Shown piece by piece: positions 50,606-62,574 of a DNA stretch of 64,000 bases. Numbering within the stretch: position 1 is the first letter of the stretch; every line of letters begins with the position of its first letter. The notes beneath the pieces were generated by a model. The model did no database searches and was not told the origin of the DNA. It saw only the letters and a list, made by a program, of their open reading frames with translations. The DNA lies in the NCBI GenBank assembly GCA_024347235.1, contig AP025283.1, positions 4,774,001 to 4,838,000 on the forward strand. The letters are read 5' to 3'. The stretch comes from Aliamphritea spongicola (GTDB taxonomy: Bacteria; Pseudomonadota; Gammaproteobacteria; Pseudomonadales; Balneatricaceae). Both the position numbers and the translations under genes were made by a program.

Positions 50606-51776
50606 CGGGCCAGGTGGGCAATCGCTGATTCCAGCCCGGCCAGCGTCAGAGGATACATGTGGCCATCAAGCTGCTTGCTGATCATTTGTGTACTGCGGGT
50701 ATATTGCCAGTAATCTTCCCGGGCCGGATTCAGCCAGACAGCTTTATCCCAGACATCCAGAATTCGCTGTAACCAGACCTGTCCGGCCTCATCGTTCATA
50801 TGCTCAACACTGCCGTAGCGCTCAAGCAGTTCATAAGGTGACATGGCCGCATCACCGACAAAGATCACCCGGTAATCCTTCCCGTACGTCCGCAGTACCT
50901 CAACGGTCGGCACGGTTTCCTGAAAACGCCGCTGATTATCCTTCCAGAGTTTTTCGTACACACAATTGTGAAAGTAATAGTACTCAAGGTGCTTAAACTC
51001 ACTGCGCACCGCAGAGAAGAGCTGTTCACAGATACGGATGTAAGGATCCATGGAGCCGCCGACATCGAGAAACAGCAGTACTTTTGCAGCGTTGTGCCGT
51101 TCCGGTACGAGTTTTATATCCAGCAATCCGGCATTATTTGCTGTACTGCGGATGGTGTCCGGCAAATCTAATTCTTCAGCGGCCCCTTCTCTGGCAAAAC
51201 GGCGCAGTTTGCGAAGGGCTACCTGAATATTACGGATCCCCAGTGTCTGAGAGTCATCCAGATTACGGAATTCCCGTTTTTCCCAGACTTTAACCGCCTT
51301 CTTATGCCGGCTTTCACCGCCGATCCGGATCCCCTCAGGGTTATAACCACTGTGCCCGTACGGTGACGTACCGCCGGTACCGATCCACTTATTGCCGCCG
51401 GCATGCCGGCCCTGCTGCTCATTCAACCGTTGCTGCAAAGTTTCCAGCAACTTATCCAGACCGCCAAGCGCTTCAATCTGTTGTTTTTCAGCATCGGTCA
51501 GATGCTTCAGAAACTCTGCACGCAACCAGTCCTCAGGCAACTCTGCTTCGGGAAACAAGGCTACCTGTTCCAGCCCCTGAAAGTAGGTGCCGAACGCCTG
51601 ATCAAAGCGGTCAAAATACTTTTCATCCTTCACCAGACACAGACGGGCCAGCAGATAAAAATCATCCAGACTGGCAAAGGCAACCTTCTTCTGTAACGCG
51701 TCAAGTAGAACTAGTAACTCATTCAGACTCACCGGTACCCGCGCTTTTCGCAAGGCAAAGAAAAATCGATCAGCAT
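50602..51776 (-). CDS. VWA (CoxE-like) domain protein, frameshifted at the start
   Basis: About 392 residues. N-terminal region FFALRKARVPVSLNELLVLLDALQK, a glycine-rich linker (QQGRHAGGNKWIGTGGTSPYGHSGYNPEG), and a C-terminal von Willebrand A domain with MIDAS-like VLLFLDVGGSMDPYI, then RVIFVGDAAMSPYELL. Such proteins work with MoxR-type ATPases, here encoded 5 bases upstream. The start at 51776 requires one base in a T run (A on the plus strand near 51760), without which it appears fused to the upstream gene. Confidence 0.9.
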
Positions 51777-51781
51777 GATTA

Positions 51782-52625
51782 TCAGCCCTGCTGACGGCGG
51801 GCCATAAACGCCAGACGTTCCAGCATATGCACATCCTGCTCATTCTTGAGCAAGGCACCGTGTAACGGGGAATTGCTTTACTGGTATCCCGGCTGTGCAG
51901 AATGTCAGCAGACAGCTTGTCCGCCATCAGCAGCTTCAGCCAGTCTATCAGCTCCGAGGTCGAAGGCTTTTTCTTTAAACCGTTTACATTGCGAACCTGA
52001 AAGAACACTTCCAGCGCTTCCTGGACCAGTTGTTTTTCCAGATCAGGAAAATGCACCTTTACAATTTGCTGCATTGTCTCCGCATCAGGGAACTGAATGT
52101 AATGAAAGAAACAGCGTCGCAAGAATGCATCCGGCAGTTCTTTTCATTATTCGAAGTGATGATGATAACCGGCCGGTGACGGGCAACAATTTCTTCACCG
52201 GTTTCGTACACGCTGAATTCCATCTTATCCAGCTCGACCAGTAAGTCATTCGGGAACTCGATATCTGCCTTATCGATTTCATCGATTAACAGAACCACCT
52301 GCTCATCAGCCTCAAACGCCTGCCAGAGCATGCCTTTCTTTATGTAGTTCCGTATATCATGTACCCGTTCATCGCCCAGCTGAGAGTCTCTGAGGCGGGA
52401 TACCGCATCATATTCGTACAAGCCCTGCTGAGCCTTGGTGGTTGACTTTATATGCCAGCGCAACAACCGCATTCCCAGTCCGGCCGCAACCTCTTCTGCC
52501 AGCATGGTCTTACCTGTACCCGGCTCTCCTTTCACCAGCAACGGCCGCTGCAGGGTAATTGCTGCATTCACCGCCATCTGCAAGTCAGCGGTGGCCACAT
52601 ACTTTTCAGTGCCTTGGAATTGCAT
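51782..52625 (-). CDS. MoxR-like AAA+ ATPase, frameshifted
   Basis: About 281 residues. Walker A VKGEPGTGKTML (~31-42), Walker B VVLLIDEIDKAD, sensor 1 IIITSNNEKELPDAFLRRCFFHYIQFPD, and C-terminal LHGALLKNEQDVHMLERLAFMARRQQG. Breaks near 52140 and 51872 are a base short in A and C runs. A partner of the VWA gene five bases downstream; the pair is of the type that activates or remodels metalloenzymes or envelope complexes, target unknown. It is unrelated in position to the MoxR gene at 7.2-8.1 kb. Confidence 0.9.
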
Positions 52626-52634
52626 AGCCGCCCC

Positions 52635-53072
52635 TTACTCACCGATGTCTTCGTTCCAGAGCTCAGGCTTCGCTGCAATGAAATCCTGCATCAGCTGATA
52701 ACATTCCTGATCATCCACCAGGGTAAGCTCGACACCACGGGAACGTACATATTCTTCAGGGCCTTTAAACGTCCGGTTCTCTCCGACCACAACCTTGGGA
52801 ATGCCGTACAACAGAACTGTGCCGCTGCACATGTCACAGGGAGACAGCGTTGAATACAGGGTTGCACGCTTATAGTCAGCAGCTGTCAGGCGTCCGGCAT
52901 TCTCAAGGCAGTCCATTTCAGCATGCAATACACTGCTTCCCTTCTGAACCCTCTGATTATGACCACGGGCCACAATTTCACCATCTATAACCAATACAGA
53001 ACCAATCGGAATACCGCCTTCCTCCAGCCCCTGTTTCGCTTCATCGATTGCTGCCTGCAGAAATTTATCCAT
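52635..53072 (-). CDS. Cytosine deaminase, yeast Fcy1 type
   Basis: 145 residues, intact. Zinc site HAE in VLHAEMDCLENAGRL (His and the proton-shuttling Glu near residues 50-52) and PCDMC in TLSPCDMCSGTVLLYGIP (~77-94). From memory the C-terminus GENRTFKGPEEYVRSRGVE and the ending DIGE match yeast cytosine deaminase Fcy1 closely, which converts cytosine to uracil for salvage. Alternatives in the same superfamily (guanine deaminase, TadA) lack this ending. A GGTGATAT ribosome site precedes the ATG; the MoxR gene follows after nine bases. Confidence 0.88.
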   Translation of the reverse strand: MDKFLQAAIDEAKQGLEEGGIPIGSVLVIDGEIVARGHNQRVQKGSSVLHAEMDCLENAGRLTAADYKRATLYSTLSPCDMCSGTVLLYGIPKVVVGENRTFKGPEEYVRSRGVELTLVDDQECYQLMQDFIAAKPELWNEDIGE

Positions 53073-53180
53073 ATATCACCTTTAAATCACTGAAAACCGT
53101 CGCATTAAATAGCAAATTCTAAAATGGCTTTGCTAAAATTCCGCGTTCAAATCAATTAACTTACACGGGACGTAATCCAT

Positions 53181-53569
53181 ATGAAAGCTGTATTCCTCGC
53201 GCTTACAATGCTGTTTATTGCTGGCTGTACTACTCAGCCAATTAAAAATGTTGATGATCATGCGGTGTTTAATGCAAACAACTCAATGACTCAGGACAGC
53301 CTTGGAAAACATATTCACAGAGCCGCCAGCCAGCTTGGCTGGTCAATCAAACAAAGCAACGCTGGCCATATGGTTGCCGAAATTAAACCCCGCGGTAAGC
53401 ACTTCGTGGCTATCGATATTTACTACGATAACGACTCCTACAGCATCCATTACAAAAAAGCAGCAATATGAAATACGATGCTGAGAAAAACGTTATTCAC
53501 AGAAACTACAATAACTGGGTTGCTAACCTGGTCAAAAGAATCGATCAAAGTACTTTTAACGAGAGCTAA
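53181..53569 (+). CDS. Small lipoprotein of unknown function, frameshifted near the end
   Basis: About 129 residues. Lipobox FIAGC gives a lipid-modified cysteine at about residue 16. The domain has HIHRAASQLGWSIKQSNAGHMVAEIKPRGKHFVAIDIYYDNDSYSIHYKKSSNMKYD, similar to small lipoproteins annotated only as hypothetical. An A run near 53452 is one base short: without repair the protein stops at 53471; with it, it ends LVKRIDQSTFNES. Alone between the deaminase and the rRNA region. Confidence 0.8.
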
Positions 53570-53581
53570 TCATTACTCCTC

Positions 53582-53601
53582 AGGGCTGAGCGATCAGCCC
53601 T
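53582..53601 (+). terminator. Hairpin after the lipoprotein gene
   Basis: AGGGCTGA-gcga-TCAGCCCT, followed by a weak T stretch; possibly a terminator. Confidence 0.5.
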
Positions 53602-53862
53602 TATAGCCTCCTCTGTAACACTTCCCTTTTCTCTTTAGAAATCATCTCTCTCCCGGAATAACACACGCGCCAGACGCTATACCCCCACTACCTTGCAATA
53701 CACATTAGCCACTCCGGCATGGAAAGACTGATGTATCTTTCACGCTAGTTGCTCGCGGGAAATCTTTATTAGGCGCCAAACAGCAGCCTGCACAAAGGTC
53801 TATGACCCAGTGCCGGCTATGTAGTTGTATTGAGAACATTGATAATGAACCAGGAGAGCGGC

Positions 53863-54047
53863 TATTTGCTACAGACGAAAAATCTCTACAGCGTAGCACC
53901 TTGATCGTATCGGGAATTTTGCGCAAGTGCCTGACAAGAGCTAACCAACTAAACAGGTATTTCCTGCAGACGAAAAACCGCTATCGCGTAGCGGCCAGTT
54001 TCTTAAAGAGAGTCTTAATTAGGTGCTTGGCGATGGTAGTCCTCACA
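53863..54047 (-). repeat. Degenerate copies of the rrn terminator and 5S 3' end
   Basis: Two decayed copies of the segment that ends the active rRNA operon. Copy at 53959-54047: the flank ATTTCCTGCAGACGAAAAA, a weaker hairpin CCGCTATCGCGTAGCGG, then 54013-54047, which repeats TTAATTAGGTGCTTGGCGAT of the 5S 3' end before diverging. Copy at 53863-53898: GCTACAGACGAAAAAT with an eroded hairpin. They suggest extra 5S/terminator units lost by decay. The rest of 53602-54110 holds no convincing gene. Confidence 0.7.
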
Positions 54048-54111
54048 GCAAGCTGTAAATCTCTGCTCATGCCCTCTAGCGATAGGTTTCTTTCATCAGC
54101 ATTTCCTGCAG

Positions 54112-54146
54112 ACGAAAAAACCCTGCTACAACGTAGCAGGGCTTTC
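54112..54146 (-). terminator. Terminator of the rRNA operon
   Basis: Minus strand: CCCTGCTACGT/ACGTAGCAGGG-type stem with a short TG loop followed by TTTTTT; ends the 16S-23S-5S transcript. Confidence 0.92.
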
Positions 54147-54155
54147 TTAATTAGG

Positions 54156-54273
54156 TGCTTGGCGATGACCTACTCTCACATGGGAAGCCCCACACTACCA
54201 TCGGCGCTAAGACGTTTCACTTCCGAGTTCGGTAAGGGATCGGGTGGTTCCATCTCGCTATGGTCGCCAAGCA
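54156..54273 (-). rRNA. rrf: 5S ribosomal RNA
   Basis: About 118 bases. Ends pair as TGCTTGGCGAC / GTCATCGCCAAGCA. The core CCGAACTCGGAAGTGAAACG and GCGCCGATGGTAGTGTGGGG are diagnostic. Intact. Confidence 0.96.
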
Positions 54274-54440
54274 AAAAAGGTAACAATCTAAATCCTGTGT
54301 CGCACTTATTCAGTGCAGAGTTCTAAGTAAGCTGTACAAACTCTAATCCGTCTCGCTTTTCAGCAAGCTCTATGTATCTTCAGTTCTTGATCCGTGTTGC
54401 GCCTCTTATGTGCACAACCAAACGCTTTTGGCGTTATATG

Positions 54441-57320
<2,880 letters not shown>

Positions 57321-57462
57321 TATAACCCAAAAGGGTCTGATTCAAAGTAACTGATTAAACTTCATAGCCAACTGTTAAACAGTTAACGCTGAAGTAACGA
57401 TACATTTACGCCGGATTAGCGCTTGTACATTTGTCTTACTTAATTCTCGTTACAGGATTTAA

Positions 57463-57476
57463 ATTGTTAAAGAGCG
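57463..57476 (-). promoter_or_regulatory. boxA antitermination element in the 16S-23S spacer
   Basis: CGCTCTTTAACAAT on the minus strand, the consensus element bound by NusB/NusE. Confidence 0.85.
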
Positions 57477-57571
57477 TTTAAAGCAAAAAGCTTTAAAAGA
57501 TAGTCACTTAAGCGTGAATATTTTTAAAACTCTTTTCTAAACTTGAGCGAAATCTCGATCATCACTGCCAG

Positions 57572-57651
57572 ATTTTTGCTTAATCAAGGCGAAGCATGAC
57601 GACGCATAGCCTGCTATGCGAGGAATGTTTCAACGAAGAGTAAGGAAAAAT
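57572..57651. repeat. 80-base imperfect dyad in the spacer next to tRNA-Ile
   Basis: Core CGCATAGC-CT-GCTATGCG (57603-57620); imperfect pairing extends to the ATTTTT/AAAAAT ends. It begins right after the tRNA 3' CCA on the minus strand. It could be an RNA-processing structure or a dispersed repeat unit (REP-like) inserted there. Confidence 0.65.
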
Positions 57652-57728
<77 letters not shown>

Positions 57729-57813
57729 ATATCTTGGTATAAATACCAATTCGCTCTCTTTACATTCTGATCAGATAATTCGTGTGAACGCTTGCTGAGA
57801 ATCCGCTATCGTT

Positions 57814-59349
<1,536 letters not shown>

Positions 59350-59504
59350 AATTTTTCGACACCGGAATGTGGTGTCTTAAATCTAGCTCAAAGCATTAAA
59401 CAACTTTGCATAAAAACATCTAAATGAATTCACTTAGGTTGCTTATCTTTGATAAAGCTTTTGTGCTTCATCTCAACAAGCGCCCACACGAATTATCTGA
59501 TCAA

Positions 59505-59518
59505 ATTGTTAAAGAGCG
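59505..59518 (-). promoter_or_regulatory. boxA antitermination element in the rRNA leader
   Basis: CGCTCTTTAACAAT on the minus strand, about 155 bases before the 16S start; same as the spacer copy. Confidence 0.88.
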
Positions 59519-59581
59519 ATGCTTAAAACCATTCCAGCAACCGGTGTAACCGTCGTTGCTGTCGTCTCAAGCGAGGTGCGT

Positions 59582-59609
59582 ATTCTACTCAACACCCGGT
59601 GGAAGTCAA
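59582..59609 (-). promoter_or_regulatory. rRNA promoter P2
   Basis: TTGACT, 16-base spacer, TAGAAT on the minus strand, with an AT-rich stretch upstream. Confidence 0.85.
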
Positions 59610-59793
59610 CGGTTATTTTCAGAAGATTTTGATTAATTCTGAAGAAAAACCAAAACCGGAAAAGCAACCTTTCGTTCCGGTCGAATCAGTTGTCTCACAC
59701 TTTAAAACAAGTTGTTTTTCAGCGGGTTATTCTGACTCTCATCAAGTGCATTTTGCTGCGTTGCCGCGGCCCTGCGTCTCAATGTGGGGGCGT

Positions 59794-59821
59794 ATTATAG
59801 GCACGCTGACCGAAGAGTCAA
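59794..59821 (-). promoter_or_regulatory. rRNA promoter P1
   Basis: TTGACT, 16-base spacer, TATAAT on the minus strand. The discriminator after the -10 is GC-rich (ACGCCCCC), as expected for control by ppGpp. Confidence 0.88.
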
Positions 59822-59908
59822 CAGGCTTTTGAATAAAGCTGAAATTAGTTTTTGCGCTGCAACAAGCACCCTTTCCAACACTGTTTTATATCGCTAAACA
59901 GCAGGCAT

Positions 59909-59934
59909 AAAAACGCAGCCTTCGGCTGCGTTTA
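59909..59934. terminator. Terminator of the tat operon
   Basis: AAAACGCAGCC-ttc-GGCTGCGTTTA, a stem with an ultra-stable TTCG-type loop, A/T flanks; located after tatC and before the rrn promoters. Confidence 0.88.
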
Positions 59935-59962
59935 TATAAAAGTAAACAGTCAGATACTATGT

Positions 59963-60763
59963 TCAGGAAGCGTTATTCTCTTCTTCCTGCCGCATAGCTT
60001 CATCGAGATCTTTGTCCTGATCATCACTGCTGCGCGGAACAATCACTGACAAGATGATGCCCAGTTCAAACAGTAACCACATAGGTACCGCTAACAGTGT
60101 CTGCGAAATAACATCCGGTGGTGTCAGCAACATACCCAGGACGAAACAGCCAACAATTACATAGGCACGTTTAGAGCGAAGACTTTCAACATCACTAATA
60201 CCTGCCCACACAATCAACAAAGTTGCGATTGGAATTTCAAAAACGATACCGAATGCGAAGAAGATCTTCAGAACGAAGTTCAGATAGCTGCTGATATCGG
60301 TCATAACAGCTACGTTTTCCGGCCCAACACTGGTAAAGAAGCTGAAAATCAGCGGGAAGACAACAAAATACGCAAATGCAACGCCACAGTAGAACAGCAG
60401 AATACTGGATGCCAGTAACGGCACTGCCAGGCGCTTTTCGTGCTTATAAAGACCCGGTGCAATAAAGCCCCAGATCTGATGCAGAATAAACGGCATTGCG
60501 GCAAAGATTGCCGCTACCAGCGTCAGCTTAAATGGTGCAAAGAATGGCGAGGTAACATCCGTCGCAATCATGCTGGTGCCTTCCGGCAGCAAACCGGTCA
60601 GCGGCTCAGAAATCAGCGTGTAGAGATCATTCGCAAAATAGAATAGCCCCAGGAAGAACACCAGTATCACCAGCAAGGCACGCAGCAGACGCGTGCGCAA
60701 CTCGACCAGGTGAGATACAAAGGTTTGTTCTTGCTCGACTTCCGGCTGGTTAGGATCGATCAT
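59963..60763 (-). CDS. tatC: Sec-independent translocase subunit TatC
   Basis: 266 residues, six membrane helices. The N-terminus FVSHLVELRTRLLRALLVI holds the conserved E-L-R-x-R segment that recognises twin-arginine signals; APFKLTLVAAIFAAMPFILHQIWGFIAPGLYKHEKR follows. C-terminal tail is acidic. Exports folded proteins together with TatA and TatB. Start overlaps the end of tatB by 14 bases. Intact. Confidence 0.97.
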   Translation of the reverse strand: MIDPNQPEVEQEQTFVSHLVELRTRLLRALLVILVFFLGLFYFANDLYTLISEPLTGLLPEGTSMIATDVTSPFFAPFKLTLVAAIFAAMPFILHQIWGFIAPGLYKHEKRLAVPLLASSILLFYCGVAFAYFVVFPLIFSFFTSVGPENVAVMTDISSYLNFVLKIFFAFGIVFEIPIATLLIVWAGISDVESLRSKRAYVIVGCFVLGMLLTPPDVISQTLLAVPMWLLFELGIILSVIVPRSSDDQDKDLDEAMRQEEENNAS

Positions 60764-61126
60764 TACTGACTGGCTTATCTTCGCTGTTTACAGTCTCAGC
60801 CTTTTCCGGTTCTGAGACGGGCATTTTGTCGAGTTCGTCGTGCGCGGCGTTGATCTCTTTCTGTAAATCAACATTGGCCTGATCAAACGGCTGACGCATT
60901 TCGTTCAGCTCCTGATCAAGTTCATCTTTTGCATAGCAACCTGACGGCGCATTTCATCCAGACGAAGCTCTTCATTAATTTCTGACTGAATACCACCGAT
61001 CGTACGACGGGCTTTCCCCACCCAGAGGCCAACCGTGCGCGCTGCGACCGGGAGTTTATCCGGACCCAGCACTATCAGGCCAACCACACCGATAATCAGC
61101 AGTTCGGCAAAACCGATATCAAACAT
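60750..61126 (-). CDS. tatB: Twin-arginine translocase subunit TatB, frameshifted
   Basis: About 125 residues. Short N-terminal helix MFDIGFAELLIIGVVGLIVLGPDKLP, an amphipathic helix, then a long charged tail of predicted helix. The frame breaks in a short T run near 60929 (plus strand); repair continues as QKDELDQELNEMRQPFDQAN and ends DKPVSNDRS. Together with TatC it forms the receptor for Tat substrates. 14 bases between tatA stop and tatB start. Confidence 0.94.
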
Positions 61127-61140
61127 TCAGGACTACCTGA

Positions 61141-61385
61141 TTACTTGTCAGACTTTGGTTCTTCAGTTGCTTCTTTTGCTGCTGGCTTATCGCCTTCTGC
61201 AAAATCAGCGTCAGCAGGAATCTGCTTTTTCTCTTCTTCAGCGCCGCCGTCGTTCATAGCTTTCTTGAAGCCTTTAACCGCACCGCCAAGGTCGCCGCCA
61301 ATGTTGCGCAGTTTTTAGTGCCGAACAGCAGAATGATAATCACCAGTACGATTGCCAGCTGCCAAAGACTAATACCACCTAACAT
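61141..61385 (-). CDS. tatA: Twin-arginine translocase subunit TatA, frameshifted
   Basis: About 81 residues: MLGGISLWQLAIVLVIIILLFGTKKLRNIGGDLGGAVKGFKKAM, the standard TatA membrane and amphipathic helices, followed by an acidic/Lys-rich tail ending EEPKSDK. It forms the translocation pore. The T run at 61312-61316 (plus strand) is one base short, breaking the gene after GTK. GGAGTAGAAATT precedes the ATG. Confidence 0.94.
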
Positions 61386-61398
61386 AATTTCTACTCCG

Positions 61399-61733
61399 TT
61401 ATTGCATTGCAGGTATGCCACCTGCCATCAAATGAAAATGCATGTGCCAGACCTCTTGTCCGCCGCCATGTCCGGTATTGGTTATTGTCCGGAAGCCGGC
61501 GTCCAGGCCCTGTTGTTTTGCGATTTTGGGAATGGTGAGCATCAGATGTGCCATCAGTTGCTGATCATCCTTCCCAAGATCATATAAATTTTCGATATGC
61601 TTTCGGGGTATCACCAGCAGGTGTACCGCCGCTTTCGGCTGAATATCCCGGAACGCCATTATCTGTTCGTCCTGATAAACAACATCAGCCGCCGCTTCAC
61701 CACTGGCAATGCGGCAAAAATACAGTCAGCCAT
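61399..61733 (-). CDS. hinT: HIT family nucleotide hydrolase (HinT-like), frameshifted at the start
   Basis: About 111 residues. N-terminus after repair MADCIFCRIASGEAAADVVYQDEQ, and the histidine triad in EVWHMHFHLMAGG near the C-terminus. HinT hydrolyses purine nucleoside phosphoramidates. A T run near 61717 is one base short. The start overlaps the hisE stop by a few bases, so it is in the hisI-hisE-hinT-tatABC operon. Confidence 0.92.
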
Positions 61734-62067
61734 TATCTTTGTTGGGACGGCTGGCCTTTTCTTCAAGGCCTGACATATCAAAACGACGTGCCAGCTCGTT
61801 CACCACCGCTTCGGGGCGCTCTCCCAGATGCGACAAAGCAACCAGTGAGTGGAACCATAAATCGGCCACTTCATAGATGACGTCTTTATTATCACCGCTG
61901 GTCTGTGCATCCTTAGCCGCCAGAATTGTTTCAGTGGCTTCTTCACCCACTTTTTCCAGAATCTTATTCAGCCCTTTCGCGTGCAGACTCGCCACATACG
62001 ACGTATCAGCCGCTGCATTTTTACGTGCTTCTAAGATATCACCTAATTGTGTCAATACGTCGTTCAT
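61726..62067 (-). CDS. hisE: Phosphoribosyl-ATP pyrophosphatase
   Basis: 113 residues, intact. All-alpha HisE/MazG-type fold: YVASLHAKGLNKILEKVGEEATETILAAKDA and DVIYEVADLWFHSLVALSHL with the metal-binding acidic residues (EKVGEE, EVADL). Removes pyrophosphate from phosphoribosyl-ATP in histidine synthesis. Gap to hisI 9 bases, so the two steps are made together although not fused. Confidence 0.97.
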   Translation of the reverse strand: MNDVLTQLGDILEARKNAAADTSYVASLHAKGLNKILEKVGEEATETILAAKDAQTSGDNKDVIYEVADLWFHSLVALSHLGERPEAVVNELARRFDMSGLEEKASRPNKDNG

Positions 62068-62076
62068 TGCACAGCC

Positions 62077-62496
62077 TTATTTGTCATAAATCACGTTCGG
62101 ATCTTTTAATACCGGTTCAGCGGCAACCCACTCACCGTTTTTGAGGCTTTTATAGAAGCAATGCTCACGGCCGGTGTGGCAGGCAATGCCGCCCAGCTGT
62201 TCTACCTGCATGAGAATAACATCACTGTCACAGTCCAGACGCAGATCATGCAACTGCTGTACATGGCCGGATTCTTCGCCCTTGCGCCACAGTTTCTGAC
62301 GGGAGCGGGACCAGTATATCGCCCGCTGCTCAGTCACTGTCAGTTGCAGCGCTTCTGCATTCATCCAGGCAACCATCAGCACCTTACCGGTTTTATGATC
62401 CTGGGCGATGGCCGGAATCAGGCCGTCCTGATTCCATTTAATTTCTTCAAGCCAGCTTGCTTGCTGACCATTCTGCTCTGCAGCTTGTTCACACAT
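62077..62496 (-). CDS. hisI: Phosphoribosyl-AMP cyclohydrolase
   Basis: 139 residues, intact. Landmarks: GLIPAIAQDHKTGKVLMVAWMNAEAL, AIYWSRSRQKLWRKGEESGHVQ, DLRLDCDSDVILMQVEQLGGIACHTGREHCFY with the zinc and magnesium ligands (D-C-D-S-D; C-H-T-G; C). Opens the adenine ring of phosphoribosyl-AMP. Follows ubiB on the same strand. Confidence 0.97.
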   Translation of the reverse strand: MCEQAAEQNGQQASWLEEIKWNQDGLIPAIAQDHKTGKVLMVAWMNAEALQLTVTEQRAIYWSRSRQKLWRKGEESGHVQQLHDLRLDCDSDVILMQVEQLGGIACHTGREHCFYKSLKNGEWVAAEPVLKDPNVIYDK

Positions 62497-62574
62497 CTTC
62501 TACTACCTGTTTACGACAGCCGCCAAGCATACCCCATCAACCAGAGGGGTGCTATCCCTCTTCAAGGGCGCATC

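Noticed and set aside
50602..52122. A single 506-residue ATPase-VWA protein
   Set aside because: It lacks the Walker A half and its middle is out of frame. Two base restorations give two complete neighbouring genes, MoxR ATPase and VWA protein.
59599..59832. A 77-residue plus-strand frame upstream of 16S
   Set aside because: It covers both rRNA promoters and the leader, has no homology and no ribosome site.
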